Shown piece after piece: positions 1 to 9,630 of a DNA stretch of 64,000 bases (the stretch's first letter is position 1; each line of letters opens with the position of its first letter). The DNA comes from Pedobacter ginsengisoli (GTDB lineage Bacteria > Bacteroidota > Bacteroidia > Sphingobacteriales > Sphingobacteriaceae), in the NCBI RefSeq assembly GCF_002736205.1, contig NZ_CP024091.1, positions 3,469,555 through 3,533,554 on the forward strand, given 5' to 3'. The notes beneath the pieces were generated by a model that had not been told where the DNA came from, did no database searches, and was given only the letters and a program-made list of their open reading frames with translations. Position numbers and translations under genes: made by a program.

Positions 1-1445
1 ATACTTACAAATCGGGGTTATTTGATCGTTTGGTTTTCTTTAAAAAAGACGAACTGTACAATAGAAGAGACCATAACCAATCATTAAATAGAATGGTTAA
101 CATAGGAGTTTTTCAGAATGTTAAAGCAGAGTTTCTACCTGTAGACAGTTTTAGGAACAATAAGCTAAACCTTAACATTTTCCTTACTCCGTTAAAGAAA
201 AACTCTCTTTCATTCTCGCTTACCGGCACAAGCAAATCCAACAACTTTGTTGGATCAGAAGCTAAGCTAACACAAACTACCCGCAACCTTTTTAGAGGCG
301 GAGAGCAATTGGATGTAAGTGTGAGCGGAGGTTTTGAAACTCAGGTTAGCGGACAGGCTAAAGGGCTAAATTCTTATTCGTTTACCACTGAAGCGAAACT
401 CACTTTTCCAAGATTTATACTTCCTTTCTTTGATTTCAATAGTACCAATGCATTTATCCCTAAAACAATTGCATCACTGTCATATCAATCACTAAACAGA
501 GGATCTTTATATGCTCTGAACTCTTTTAAAGGAGAGTTTGGATATAACTGGAAAGAGAATTTATACAAAGAGCATAACTTTAATCCCATATCAATAAACT
601 ACGTAACCTCTAATGTAACAAACGACACAGTAAGGAGGGACAGCTTGTTCAGTGCAAATCCAGGCTTAGAAAAGAATCTGGAACGTCAGTTTATTATAGG
701 AAGCAATTATAGCTTCACATTTACCAATCAGATGGAAGATTTCAGAAGAAACAATATCTATTTCAATGGAACCCTCGAAACCGGTGGAAATGTATGGGGC
801 TTATTTGCCGGCAAAAACAATGAAGGTAAAAAAACGGTATTGGGCATCCCCATTAATCAATTTATACGCGTTGAAACAGATTTTAGAGATTATTATAAAA
901 TTACAAAGAACCTCACTTGGGCAAGTCGTTTAAATCTTGGGTATGGATATGGTTATGGGAACAATACATCCATTCCTTTTGTACGCCAATTCTTTGCAGG
1001 AGGTAGTAACGATATCAGAGCATTTGCTGCCAGGTCACTAGGCCCTGGATCTTATAGACAGCTTAACCAAACAATAAGCTATACCGACCAAAGTGGAGAT
1101 ATAAAAGCAATGATTAACACAGAATTTCGCTTTAAATTGTTCAGTATTCTGTATGGAGCATTATTTGCAGATGCAGGTAACGTTTGGTTAAGAAAAGAAG
1201 ATCCATTGAGACCAGGATCAGGATTCAATTTTAAAGATGCCCTGGATGAAATTGCCGTCGGCACTGGTGCAGGTCTGCGGGTAGATGCATCGATCTTTGT
1301 AATCCGCTTAGACGTTGCCTTCCCTATCAGAAAACCTTATCTAGAACCTGGCAATCGTTGGGTAATTGATCAGGTTAATTTTGGAAGCAGCGCCTGGCGT
1401 AAAGAAAATTTAATCTATAACATAGGAATCGGGTATCCTTTTTAA
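1..1445 (+). CDS. BamA/TamA-family outer-membrane barrel protein, 5' truncated by window edge
   Basis: The reading frame is open from position 3 with no stop upstream, so the first in-frame TTG at 30 is not the real start and the N-terminal part lies outside the window. About 480 residues are visible. They are dominated by alternating, aromatic-rich beta strands, contain the barrel segment FFAGGSNDIRAFAARSLGPG (an Omp85-type lid-loop/strand pattern), and end in a terminal phenylalanine (IGYPF), the usual BAM recognition signal. In the Omp85 family this is the C-terminal barrel that inserts or exports proteins at the outer membrane; POTRA domains would precede it. The next gene starts within 10 bases. 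Family assignment is good; whether it is BamA, TamA or a surface-antigen paralogue cannot be decided from the barrel alone. Confidence 0.8.
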   Translation, partial: TYKSGLFDRLVFFKKDELYNRRDHNQSLNRMVNIGVFQNVKAEFLPVDSFRNNKLNLNIFLTPLKKNSLSFSLTGTSKSNNFVGSEAKLTQTTRNLFRGGEQLDVSVSGGFETQVSGQAKGLNSYSFTTEAKLTFPRFILPFFDFNSTNAFIPKTIASLSYQSLNRGSLYALNSFKGEFGYNWKENLYKEHNFNPISINYVTSNVTNDTVRRDSLFSANPGLEKNLERQFIIGSNYSFTFTNQMEDFRRNNIYFNGTLETGGNVWGLFAGKNNEGKKTVLGIPINQFIRVETDFRDYYKITKNLTWASRLNLGYGYGYGNNTSIPFVRQFFAGGSNDIRAFAARSLGPGSYRQLNQTISYTDQSGDIKAMINTEFRFKLFSILYGALFADAGNVWLRKEDPLRPGSGFNFKDALDEIAVGTGAGLRVDASIFVIRLDVAFPIRKPYLEPGNRWVIDQVNFGSSAWRKENLIYNIGIGYPF

Positions 1446-1453
1446 TATTGATT

Positions 1454-2485
1454 ATGACATTTTTAAAAAAAGCTATTCATTTTGTTAAAGCAACAGCACA
1501 TTTATTTATAGCCGCCGGAAAGGGCTTTATGGAAGACAGGGTTATGAAGCTAAGCGCTGCCCTTGCCTATTATACTATCTTTTCTCTTACCCCTCTTATC
1601 ATTATTATCATTGCCGCAGCCAGTTTATTTTTAGGTGGAGATATCAAACATACAATTGAAACATATGATGATGGAACGGTTAAAGAATATAAAATGGATC
1701 CAAGAGAAGAACTCTTCTCTGAAATACAGGATTTGGTTGGCCCCGAAGCCACTACCCAACTCAAATTATTTGTAAAAAAATCAAACGTTTCAGGCAAAAG
1801 TACTTTAGGGCTAATTATAGGTATTGCTACACTTATTATTGGTGCTACAGCAATGTTTATAGAAATTCAGGATAGTATTAATTTAATCTGGAAGGTTAAA
1901 GCCGTTCCAAAAAAGGGATGGAAAAAGCTAATAACGAACAGGCTACTCTCCTTTTCACTCATCGCTTCTCTCGGATTTCTTTTACTTGTATCCCTTGTTA
2001 TAAATAGTATTGTAGTTGGCATAGGTGACAAGCTGGTTGGGCTTACATCTAAAATTGGAGTCGAAAAGGTATCAGAGCTTTTTATGCTCATTGTTACCAA
2101 TGCCCTAACGCTAGCTGTTGTAACCTGCATTTTTGCCATCATTTTTAAAGTATTGCCTGATGTTGATTTAAAATGGAAGCCGGCTATTGTAGGCGCCTTA
2201 TTTACGGCACTGCTTTTTAGTTTAGGTAAATACGTAATCGGGATCTACATAGAAAAAGGTAATCCGGCATCTGCATTTGGCGCTGCAAGCTCTATAATTG
2301 TGATTCTGTTGTGGATCTATTACACCTCTATTATACTTTATTTTGGAGCAGAATTTACACAGGCCTATGCAGAAAGATACGATAAAGGTATAGCCCCAAG
2401 TAAATACGCGGTACATACTAAAATTGTTGTAGTAGAAAAAAAGGTAAGCGTCCTGCCCCTCAACACCCAGAAGACACAAAGATAG
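1454..2485 (+). CDS. YihY/virulence factor BrkB family inner-membrane protein
   Basis: A 343-residue polytopic membrane protein. I place the start at ATG 1454; a TTG two codons upstream (1448) is also in frame but less likely. About six hydrophobic segments are visible. The N-terminal signature RVMKLSAALAYYTIFSLTPL and the later GNPASAFGAASSIIVILLW are the conserved YihY/BrkB blocks. A charged insertion (about residues 75-115) lies between the first two membrane segments, and the C-terminal tail (about residues 310-343) is basic. The family was once called ribonuclease BN by mistake; its molecular function is unknown. It follows the Omp85-like gene by a few bases, so the two are probably co-transcribed. 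It converges with the kinase gene at 2497 with only 11 bases between them. Confidence 0.85.
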   Translation: MTFLKKAIHFVKATAHLFIAAGKGFMEDRVMKLSAALAYYTIFSLTPLIIIIIAAASLFLGGDIKHTIETYDDGTVKEYKMDPREELFSEIQDLVGPEATTQLKLFVKKSNVSGKSTLGLIIGIATLIIGATAMFIEIQDSINLIWKVKAVPKKGWKKLITNRLLSFSLIASLGFLLLVSLVINSIVVGIGDKLVGLTSKIGVEKVSELFMLIVTNALTLAVVTCIFAIIFKVLPDVDLKWKPAIVGALFTALLFSLGKYVIGIYIEKGNPASAFGAASSIIVILLWIYYTSIILYFGAEFTQAYAERYDKGIAPSKYAVHTKIVVVEKKVSVLPLNTQKTQR

Positions 2486-2496
2486 AATGATAAGTT

Positions 2497-4617
2497 TTAA
2501 ATATACTTAAGCATCTGGTCCATTAACTCCTGCTCTAGAAACGGTTTTAATACCAGATCATTCATTCCTGCCTTCAAATAAGCTTCCCTGTTTTCCTGCA
2601 TCACGTGAGCTGTTATTCCTAAAATTGGGATTCCGGACTTTGCAAAATCCCCATTATACCTGATCTCATGCGTAAGCTCTACCCCACCCATTACCGGCAT
2701 TTGTATATCGGTAAGCACAATATCATAATCCATTTTTCTGTATAGTTCAAGAGCCTGCTTCCCATCATAAGCAGAATCATATTCCATATTCCACCTTTTC
2801 AATATGGTCTGAACCAATAAAATATTCATTTTATTATCATCTACCAGGAGAACCCTTTTTCCTTTAAGCTTTTCTACTGCCGATGAAGCACTTACAACAA
2901 CTTGTTCCTCTGCAAACTCCGAAATAAGATAAGGTATTTCAAAGCTAAATACAGAGCCCTTACCTAGCACACTACTAACATTTATTTTACCACCCTGCAG
3001 CTCTACTATCTTTTTACAAATTGCCAGTCCCAGACCTGTACCCTGAAGCTGCGTTGCAGCTGAAGAATAGATCTGTGAGAATTCAAGAAATATTAAGTCA
3101 AGGTCTTCTTTTGCCATACCAATACCCGTATCCTCTACCTGTACTTTTAATACGGCCTGCTTTTTCCCTTCAACAACAAGCTGAATCCTAAGCATGACCT
3201 TCCCTTTTTTTGTAAACTTAATAGCGTTGGTTAAAAGGTTCATAATAACCTGCTTCAAGCGCAACCGGTCGCCAATTAAATAGATTTTTTTATCGATGGT
3301 TATTTTCTTCTCTAATCTTAACCCTTTATTTTCTGCCAGAACATTCATGCTATGAAACACTTCATCAATCTCCAGTTCCGGAGAAAAAGGTTCTGCTTCA
3401 ATATTTATTTTGCCTACATCGTACTTAGAAAAATCGAGAATCTCATTAACCAGTTCGAGCAGCATTTCCGATGAGTTTCTGATAGCATTTACTTGCTCCC
3501 GCTGTTCCTCATTCAAATTACTTTTACCAAGCTGTTCAGAAAAGCCAACTACCGAATTTAACGGGGTTCTTATTTCATGGCTCATATTAGCAAGAAAACG
3601 ACTTTTAGAGTGCGAATCCTGCGATGCCATACCGCTCATAATAATCAACTGACTCTCATTCTTGTAAAGCTTGTATAGGTTATACAAAATAATGGCTACT
3701 AAACACACCAACAATATTGCATCAATCACTTCCATACCACTTAATTTCTTAAGCTCTCCTTCAAGTTCTCCTCCCAGCGAAACTCTTCGTTTAGCAACAT
3801 ATTCAATATCATTTTGCTTAAACTCCTTTAATACGGTAATGATATCATTGATCAGCTTATTGTTCAATAATAAAATTGCCTTTTCGTTACTTTTAATTTG
3901 ATTATTATTGGCATAAAGCTTCCTGTAATAGGATTCTACTTCATCTAACAATTTATTATTGAAATTTGTAACTTCCTCTGCAACGCCTTCGTTCCTCTTG
4001 GTTTTAACAATTGTAACTGCACTGTCCTTATTTCCTTTATTAGAAATTGCATCAGCAAGTCTGCCAAAGAACTTTTTACGTGGCTTAACGGCTTGTTTAA
4101 TGGTATCAACAGTTGTTACTGTTTTAAACTTTTTCTTTATTGAACCCAGATCAATTTTTGCTTTAGCGCGTCTTTCTTCCAAGCCAAGTTTAGAAAAACC
4201 CGCAAATAAACTATCTGTTAACTGCCTGAGTCTTAAATAGCTCTCAGTCTTTAGTTTTTTCTGATTCACAAGTCCTTTTATATCCTCACTTTCAGGATTG
4301 TCCTCTACAAAACCATGCAGGTCGTTCAAAAGCAATGAGATCCGGCGGATGCCATCTGAGAATTGATTGAGGTAATACTTATCTGCAGTTACCGCGTACA
4401 TTCGCGAGTTATTTTCTGCCTGATAAAGAATATAAATGCAGCTATCTACCTCTGAATAGCTTTTTTGAACCATGGTCAATTTCGTAATATCGCTCTTTAG
4501 TTCACTAATTTTGCTGTTCCTTAGGTATAACTGAAAAGCATAAACAAATAGTGCAAGTATCAAAAAAGCTACTACAAAGTAACGAAACGGATCTCTTCTC
4601 TTAGCGTTAAACGACAT
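2497..4617 (-). CDS. hybrid sensor histidine kinase/response regulator
   Basis: A 706-residue membrane kinase. One membrane segment lies at about residues 11-32, an extracytoplasmic sensor region of about 265 residues follows, and a second membrane segment lies at about 298-318. The HisKA H-box FLANMSHEIRTPLN has phospho-acceptor His347; the HATPase has the N box (LLTNAIKF, about 462-469), G1 (DTGIGM) and G2 (GTGLGLAI); and a C-terminal receiver has Asp637 in VLTDIQMP and the conserved Lys in LKPF. The sensor is helical with a very basic linker (about 150-210) and may be a CHASE3-like fold, although I cannot assign it firmly. No separate regulator or output protein is adjacent, so the signal probably passes to a distant phosphotransfer partner. 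Start ATG at 4617. Confidence 0.88.
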   Translation of the reverse strand: MSFNAKRRDPFRYFVVAFLILALFVYAFQLYLRNSKISELKSDITKLTMVQKSYSEVDSCIYILYQAENNSRMYAVTADKYYLNQFSDGIRRISLLLNDLHGFVEDNPESEDIKGLVNQKKLKTESYLRLRQLTDSLFAGFSKLGLEERRAKAKIDLGSIKKKFKTVTTVDTIKQAVKPRKKFFGRLADAISNKGNKDSAVTIVKTKRNEGVAEEVTNFNNKLLDEVESYYRKLYANNNQIKSNEKAILLLNNKLINDIITVLKEFKQNDIEYVAKRRVSLGGELEGELKKLSGMEVIDAILLVCLVAIILYNLYKLYKNESQLIIMSGMASQDSHSKSRFLANMSHEIRTPLNSVVGFSEQLGKSNLNEEQREQVNAIRNSSEMLLELVNEILDFSKYDVGKINIEAEPFSPELEIDEVFHSMNVLAENKGLRLEKKITIDKKIYLIGDRLRLKQVIMNLLTNAIKFTKKGKVMLRIQLVVEGKKQAVLKVQVEDTGIGMAKEDLDLIFLEFSQIYSSAATQLQGTGLGLAICKKIVELQGGKINVSSVLGKGSVFSFEIPYLISEFAEEQVVVSASSAVEKLKGKRVLLVDDNKMNILLVQTILKRWNMEYDSAYDGKQALELYRKMDYDIVLTDIQMPVMGGVELTHEIRYNGDFAKSGIPILGITAHVMQENREAYLKAGMNDLVLKPFLEQELMDQMLKYI

Positions 4618-4736
4618 ATCATCTTTTTATACTGCAATTAAAAACCGCAGAATTATCAAACAATTACATCAAGAGGGATCTGATTGGAATACAATAATAA
4701 ATCAAAATTTTCACATAACCGATACTTTCATAAATC

Positions 4737-6650
4737 TTAAGCTACATCTAAAGTATTATCTTCAGTATTATCTTCAGTATTATCTGTAATAATTACTTCT
4801 TCAGTTTCTGATTCTTCTACTGCATCTTTTTCTACCCTAAGGTTTCTAATAATGTGTTGTTGCCTGTCTGGAGTATTTTTACCCATATAATATTCCAAAA
4901 GATTTTTAATCGTCTGATCTTTTAGAATCACAGGATCTAACCTGATATCCTTACCTATAAATAATCCGAATTCATCGGGCGAGATTTCACCTAAACCCTT
5001 AAATCGGGTAATTTCTGGTTTATTACCAAGTTTTTCTATTGCACGTTTTCTTTCATCATCACTATAGCAATAAATGGTTTCTTTCTTATTACGAACCCTA
5101 AACAACGGTGTTTGCAAGATATAAACATGACCTGCACGAACAAGATCAGGGAAAAATTGGAGGAAAAATGTCATCATTAACAGCCTGATGTGCATACCAT
5201 CAACATCGGCATCAGTAGCAATTACAATATTGTTATAATGCAATCCTTCTAATCCATCTTCAATATTCAGCGCATGTTGCAACAGGTTGAACTCTTCGTT
5301 TTCATACACCACTTTTTTAGTAAGCTCATAACAATTTAAAGGCTTGCCTTTAAGACTAAAAACTGCCTGGCAATCTACATCTCTTGATTTAGTGATAGAA
5401 CCTGAAGCCGAGTCACCCTCAGTAATAAACAACGTGGTTTCATATCTTTTATCATGATTACTATTAAAGTGAATTTTACAATCTCTTAGTTTTTTATTGT
5501 GTAGAGACGCTTTTTTAGCCCTGTCATTTGCTAACTTTTTAATACCTGCAATATCTTTACGCTCTCTTTCAGATTGCAATATTCTTTTCAGTAAGGCATC
5601 AGAAACATCCGGGTGCTTATGCAAATAATCATCAAGCTCTTTTTTAACAAAATCGTTAATAAACGTTCTTACCGAAGGACCTTCAGGGCCCATATTCTGC
5701 GATCCTAGCTTAGTTTTAGTCTGCGACTCAAAAACAGGTTCCTGTACCCTAACAGAAATAGCAGCTATAATAGATGCCCTGATATCCGAGGCATCGTATT
5801 CTTTTTTATAGAACTCTCTGATTGTTTTTACCACAGCTTCGCGAAATGCTGCCTGGTGTGTACCACCCTGAGTAGTATGCTGACCATTAACAAAAGAGTG
5901 ATAATCCTCACCATATTGTTGTCCGTGGGTCATAGCAATTTCAATATCATTTCCTTTTAAGTGAATGATAGGATAACGCAACTCCTCTGCCTTATTAAAC
6001 TTAGAAAGCAAGTCATACAAACCTCTTTCTGAGAAATATTTTTGATTATTAAAATTAACAGTAAGGCCAGTATTCAGGAACACATAGTTCCAAATCATAC
6101 TCTCAACAAAGTCCGGGATGTAGTGATAATTTCTAAAAATTGTATCATCCGGATAAAAGGTAATTGCAGTACCATTTCGCTGAGTAGTTTCAATAACGTC
6201 ATTTTCTATAACAATCTCGCCTTTAGAGAACTCTACTTTTTTCGTTTTCCCATCACGGTACGATTGAACCACAAAATTTGTAGAAAGAGCATTTACCGCC
6301 TTGGTACCTACACCATTTAGTCCAACGGATTTCTGAAAGGCATTACTGTCATATTTACCACCGGTATTTATTTTAGATACGCAATCTATTACTTTACCTA
6401 GCGGAATCCCCCTTCCATAATCTCTCACATTAACCTTATGTTCAGATACAGTAATTTCAATAGTTCTACCAGATCCCATTACAAACTCATCAATTGAGTT
6501 ATCTACAATCTCTTTAAGTAAAACATAAATGCCATCATCTTGTGCAGATCCATCACCTAACTTACCAATATACATACCAGGGCGTAACCTAATGTGTTCT
6601 TTCCAGTCAAGGGAGCGTATACTATCTTCGTTATAATTTGGTTCAGCCAT
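4737..6650 (-). CDS. parE: DNA topoisomerase IV subunit B
   Basis: A 637-residue type IIA topoisomerase ATPase subunit. GHKL motifs are EIVDNSIDE (about 47-55), DYGRGIPLG (about 77-85) and [13 protein letters not shown] (about 110-122); the QTK loop is at about 310-312; TOPRIM has EGDSASGS at 411-418 and [10 protein letters not shown] at about 480-489. The length of about 640 residues and the short C-terminal part match ParE rather than a long GyrB, but GyrB cannot be excluded without comparison to the genome's other copy. The tail is acidic and contains a 12-bp tandem repeat (4752-4787) encoding repeated N-T-E-D. parC is not in the window on the downstream side, where a histidine kinase follows. 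The ATG at 6650 lies 130 bases from the divergent permease gene. Confidence 0.88.
   Translation of the reverse strand: MAEPNYNEDSIRSLDWKEHIRLRPGMYIGKLGDGSAQDDGIYVLLKEIVDNSIDEFVMGSGRTIEITVSEHKVNVRDYGRGIPLGKVIDCVSKINTGGKYDSNAFQKSVGLNGVGTKAVNALSTNFVVQSYRDGKTKKVEFSKGEIVIENDVIETTQRNGTAITFYPDDTIFRNYHYIPDFVESMIWNYVFLNTGLTVNFNNQKYFSERGLYDLLSKFNKAEELRYPIIHLKGNDIEIAMTHGQQYGEDYHSFVNGQHTTQGGTHQAAFREAVVKTIREFYKKEYDASDIRASIIAAISVRVQEPVFESQTKTKLGSQNMGPEGPSVRTFINDFVKKELDDYLHKHPDVSDALLKRILQSERERKDIAGIKKLANDRAKKASLHNKKLRDCKIHFNSNHDKRYETTLFITEGDSASGSITKSRDVDCQAVFSLKGKPLNCYELTKKVVYENEEFNLLQHALNIEDGLEGLHYNNIVIATDADVDGMHIRLLMMTFFLQFFPDLVRAGHVYILQTPLFRVRNKKETIYCYSDDERKRAIEKLGNKPEITRFKGLGEISPDEFGLFIGKDIRLDPVILKDQTIKNLLEYYMGKNTPDRQQHIIRNLRVEKDAVEESETEEVIITDNTEDNTEDNTLDVA
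4752..4787 (-). repeat. 12-bp tandem repeat, about 2.8 copies, in parE tail
   Basis: On the plus strand the unit agtattatcttc occurs at 4752-4763 and 4764-4775, and a third copy at 4776-4787 differs in its last bases. It is in frame and encodes a repeated Asn-Thr-Glu-Asp block near the C-terminus of ParE, so copy-number changes would lengthen or shorten the tail without a frameshift. Confidence 0.8.
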
Positions 6651-6780
6651 GGTATAATGAGTAATAATGCAAAAATACTATAATGCAGTAAATTTACTCG
6701 AATAAGCTGGGTAATCAACCACAAAGTTTCAACAAATGCACATTTTCATGTATATTCAAACAAATTAAATCCAGATTTAT

Positions 6781-8136
6781 ATGCGCCCTGTAAAACAGCT
6801 CTCTATGCTCGACTTATCAATGATCGTTGTAAGTCTGGTAATAGGGATGGGCATCTTCCGTACCCCTGTTAATGTGGCGGCAGGAGCACAAATACCAGAA
6901 TTATTTTTTTTGGCCTGGATTATTGGCGGACTAATTGCCCTTTGTGGAGCTCTAACTTATGCCGAAATCGGGTCTCGTTTTCCGGTAACCGGAGGCTACT
7001 ATAAAATATTCTCAGCATTTTACCATCCTTCCATTGCCTTTGCCATCAACTGTATTATAGTAGTTTCAAATGCAGCTTCCGTTGCTGGCGTTTCAATTAT
7101 TGGAGCAGAGTACTTTGGCAAGGTCATTTTACCTCTCGAAATGCAAACAGAATTTTCAAGAATAGCTATTGCGGCCATTTCCATAAGTCTCTTCTATTTT
7201 ATCAATTTACTTGGTTTAAAGGTTAGTTCTAAAACACAAAACATACTGTCGTTAATAAAAATTGGAATGGTGCTTACCTTAATCGGTGCTGTATTTGTGG
7301 GATCTGAAACAACCGATACCACTTCTGTCTTTACCACATCAAGCGGAGCTGCCCCAACCCTTTTTGATTATGGCAAGGCTCTTGGTATTTGCTTAATAGG
7401 CATCTCTTTTACCTTTGGCGGATACCAGCAAACCATCAACTTCGGAGGCGAAACAAAATCTCCGGGAAAAGTCATTCCACGCTCAATTATTACTGGTTTA
7501 GCTATCATTTTTATTCTTTACATAGCTATAAATTACGTTTATGTAAGCGTTATAGGCTTTGAGCAATTAAAAACAGCCGAAAGTATTGCAGCAATACTTG
7601 CAGGAAAAATCTTTGGGCCAATAGGCTTTACAGTTTTATCCTGCTTAATTTACCTTTCTGTTTTAGGCTATGTAAATGTAAACTTATTAAGCAACCCCAG
7701 GGCTATGTTCGCCATGGGCGAAGAAAAAGCATTACCTGCCGTCTTTACCAAAAAAAGTAAAAAATCGGATGTCATGTTTGTGAGCTTAACTGTATTTACC
7801 ACTATCTCCATAATTACTTTGTTTTACGCTCAAACTTTCGATAAGATTCTTAACTATACCATATTTCTAGATTGTATTGGCATGGCTACCTCTGCAGCTA
7901 CTATCTTTTTTTTAAGAAAGCGAACGGCTCATCTCGATAAAAAAAACATTTACAGCATGAGCCTCTACCCTTTAATGCCAATAATTTTTATTGCTGCTTA
8001 CTTATTTGTGGCTGTCAGCATTTATGCTGATGACCCACAAGCCGCGATAAATGGTTTACTAATATTTGCATGCTTTATCATTATATATTTCATAAACCGA
8101 TTTTACCACCAAAAAACTAATATAAACAGTAAATAA
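6781..8136 (+). CDS. APC-superfamily amino acid permease
   Basis: A 451-residue protein with about 12 hydrophobic helices. The N-terminal block contains the helix-1 signature VIGMGIFRTP, the unwound glycine-rich segment that binds substrate amine and carboxylate groups in the APC fold, followed by CGALTYAEIGSRFPVTGGYY, the typical helix 2 to helix 3 region. It most resembles the LAT/AAT group of amino acid exchangers; the actual substrate cannot be read from sequence. It diverges from parE and is followed after 38 bases by another transporter on the same strand, so the two may share a transcript. The start ATG at 6781 is directly preceded by an AT-rich leader. Confidence 0.85.
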   Translation: MRPVKQLSMLDLSMIVVSLVIGMGIFRTPVNVAAGAQIPELFFLAWIIGGLIALCGALTYAEIGSRFPVTGGYYKIFSAFYHPSIAFAINCIIVVSNAASVAGVSIIGAEYFGKVILPLEMQTEFSRIAIAAISISLFYFINLLGLKVSSKTQNILSLIKIGMVLTLIGAVFVGSETTDTTSVFTTSSGAAPTLFDYGKALGICLIGISFTFGGYQQTINFGGETKSPGKVIPRSIITGLAIIFILYIAINYVYVSVIGFEQLKTAESIAAILAGKIFGPIGFTVLSCLIYLSVLGYVNVNLLSNPRAMFAMGEEKALPAVFTKKSKKSDVMFVSLTVFTTISIITLFYAQTFDKILNYTIFLDCIGMATSAATIFFLRKRTAHLDKKNIYSMSLYPLMPIIFIAAYLFVAVSIYADDPQAAINGLLIFACFIIIYFINRFYHQKTNINSK

Positions 8137-8174
8137 CAACCAGAATTAACAAGCTCAATCACCCACTACATAAG

Positions 8175-9524
8175 ATGCCGATAAAAGAATTACCCTTTAA
8201 AAAAGAAATTGCCTATGCAGCAGGAATGATGGGCTGGAGCATCATGACTAACATTATTATTGTTATGCTGCCATATTTTTACCTGCCTCCTAATAATTCC
8301 GGACTCAGCCCACTGGTCCCTCAGTTACTGGTATTTGGGGCATTTAATATCTTATCTCTTATTGCTGCATCAGGCAGACTCTTTGATGCAATATACGATC
8401 CATTTATTGCCTCTTTAAGTGATGCCAGTAACAATCCAAAGGGCAGGCGAATCCCCATTATGAAATACGCAATAATTCCTGCAGTAATATCTTGTTCGCT
8501 TGTCTTCTACCCTATGGTTAAGGGCGAAAGCATTACCAATGCCTGGTGGCTTACCATAGTACTTGCCTGTTTTTTCATCTCTGTTACCACATATATTATT
8601 CCTTACAATGCCTTGCTTGCTGAACTAACACACAATGCCGATCAGAAAGTTAAACTTTCCACCTTCCAACAGGTAGGTTTCGTTTTAGGAATGATCATTG
8701 GAGCCATGTGCAACAATTACGCCGATCTGATACAGGATGTTTTTAAAATTACAGACAGAGCTGAGGCGCTGCAATACACCATCTTTTGCCTTAGCATATT
8801 CTCGGGTCTGGTAATGACCTTACCTGTAATGTTTATAGACGAAAGGGAATATACAGATGCCAAACCAACCCATATTGAACTTATACCGGCGCTTAAAAAC
8901 GCATTCAGAAATACCAACTTCAAATATTATCTCATATCCGATTTCACTTATTACATTGCATTAAGCATTATATCTAGTGGTCTCCTTTTCTTCGTTACAG
9001 TATTGTTGGGCCTGCCAGATTCCGATGGAGGTAAGTTTATGGGAACAATGGTAATTCTATCTCTCCTTTTTTACCCTTTTATTAATTATGGGGCTAAAAA
9101 ATTTGGTAAAAAGCCATTGGTTCTTGTTGCATTTGCCATACTCAGCTTAATATTTGTTACCATCTATTTTTTAGGTAAGCTCCCCTTTTCTTCAGCCATG
9201 CAAATGTATATATTGGTAATTTTCGCTTCTTTCCCTTTGGCATCATTAGGCATTTTACCAAATGCTATTCTTGCCGATATTGCCCAAAACGATACACAGG
9301 AAACAGGAGAAAACCATGAAGGAATGTTTTTTGCCGTTAAATATCTTTTTGTAAAACTAGGGCAAACTATGGGAATAGCCATATTCGCCATGTTAACCGT
9401 ATATGGTAAAGACCCCGGAAATGACTACGGATTACGCTTAAATGGGGCTGTAGGCTTTGTACTTTGTTTGCTCGCCTTCCTATTCTTTAGTCGCTTTAAA
9501 GAAAACAAAACTTCTGGTTTATAG
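8175..9524 (+). CDS. MFS transporter, GPH (glycoside-pentoside-hexuronide) type
   Basis: A 449-residue, 12-helix transporter. The segment RLFDAIYDPFIASLSDASN (about 76-94) is the GPH/MelB signature in which the acidic residues take part in cation-coupled sugar transport; the next loop (NPKGRRIPIMKYA) is the conserved basic loop after helix 2. Such proteins import sugars or glycosides with a cation. Start ATG 8175. It lies 38 bases after the amino acid permease, with no sugar-metabolism genes nearby, so the substrate stays open. It ends at 9524 with no clear hairpin before the helicase gene. Confidence 0.85.
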   Translation: MPIKELPFKKEIAYAAGMMGWSIMTNIIIVMLPYFYLPPNNSGLSPLVPQLLVFGAFNILSLIAASGRLFDAIYDPFIASLSDASNNPKGRRIPIMKYAIIPAVISCSLVFYPMVKGESITNAWWLTIVLACFFISVTTYIIPYNALLAELTHNADQKVKLSTFQQVGFVLGMIIGAMCNNYADLIQDVFKITDRAEALQYTIFCLSIFSGLVMTLPVMFIDEREYTDAKPTHIELIPALKNAFRNTNFKYYLISDFTYYIALSIISSGLLFFVTVLLGLPDSDGGKFMGTMVILSLLFYPFINYGAKKFGKKPLVLVAFAILSLIFVTIYFLGKLPFSSAMQMYILVIFASFPLASLGILPNAILADIAQNDTQETGENHEGMFFAVKYLFVKLGQTMGIAIFAMLTVYGKDPGNDYGLRLNGAVGFVLCLLAFLFFSRFKENKTSGL

Positions 9525-9630
9525 CTAAATACCTTAAACAACGATATGAATAAAAGCCCAAAGTTTATATGTACCTTTGCCCTGAGCTGATATTCTTTCA
9601 TCTCCTATTATAAATTAAAATACAAATATA

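Noticed and set aside
2497..4617. Kinase as a SusCD-type hybrid two-component regulator of a glycan locus
   Set aside because: It lacks the periplasmic beta-propeller repeats and the AraC-type C-terminus of such regulators, and it is far from both loci.
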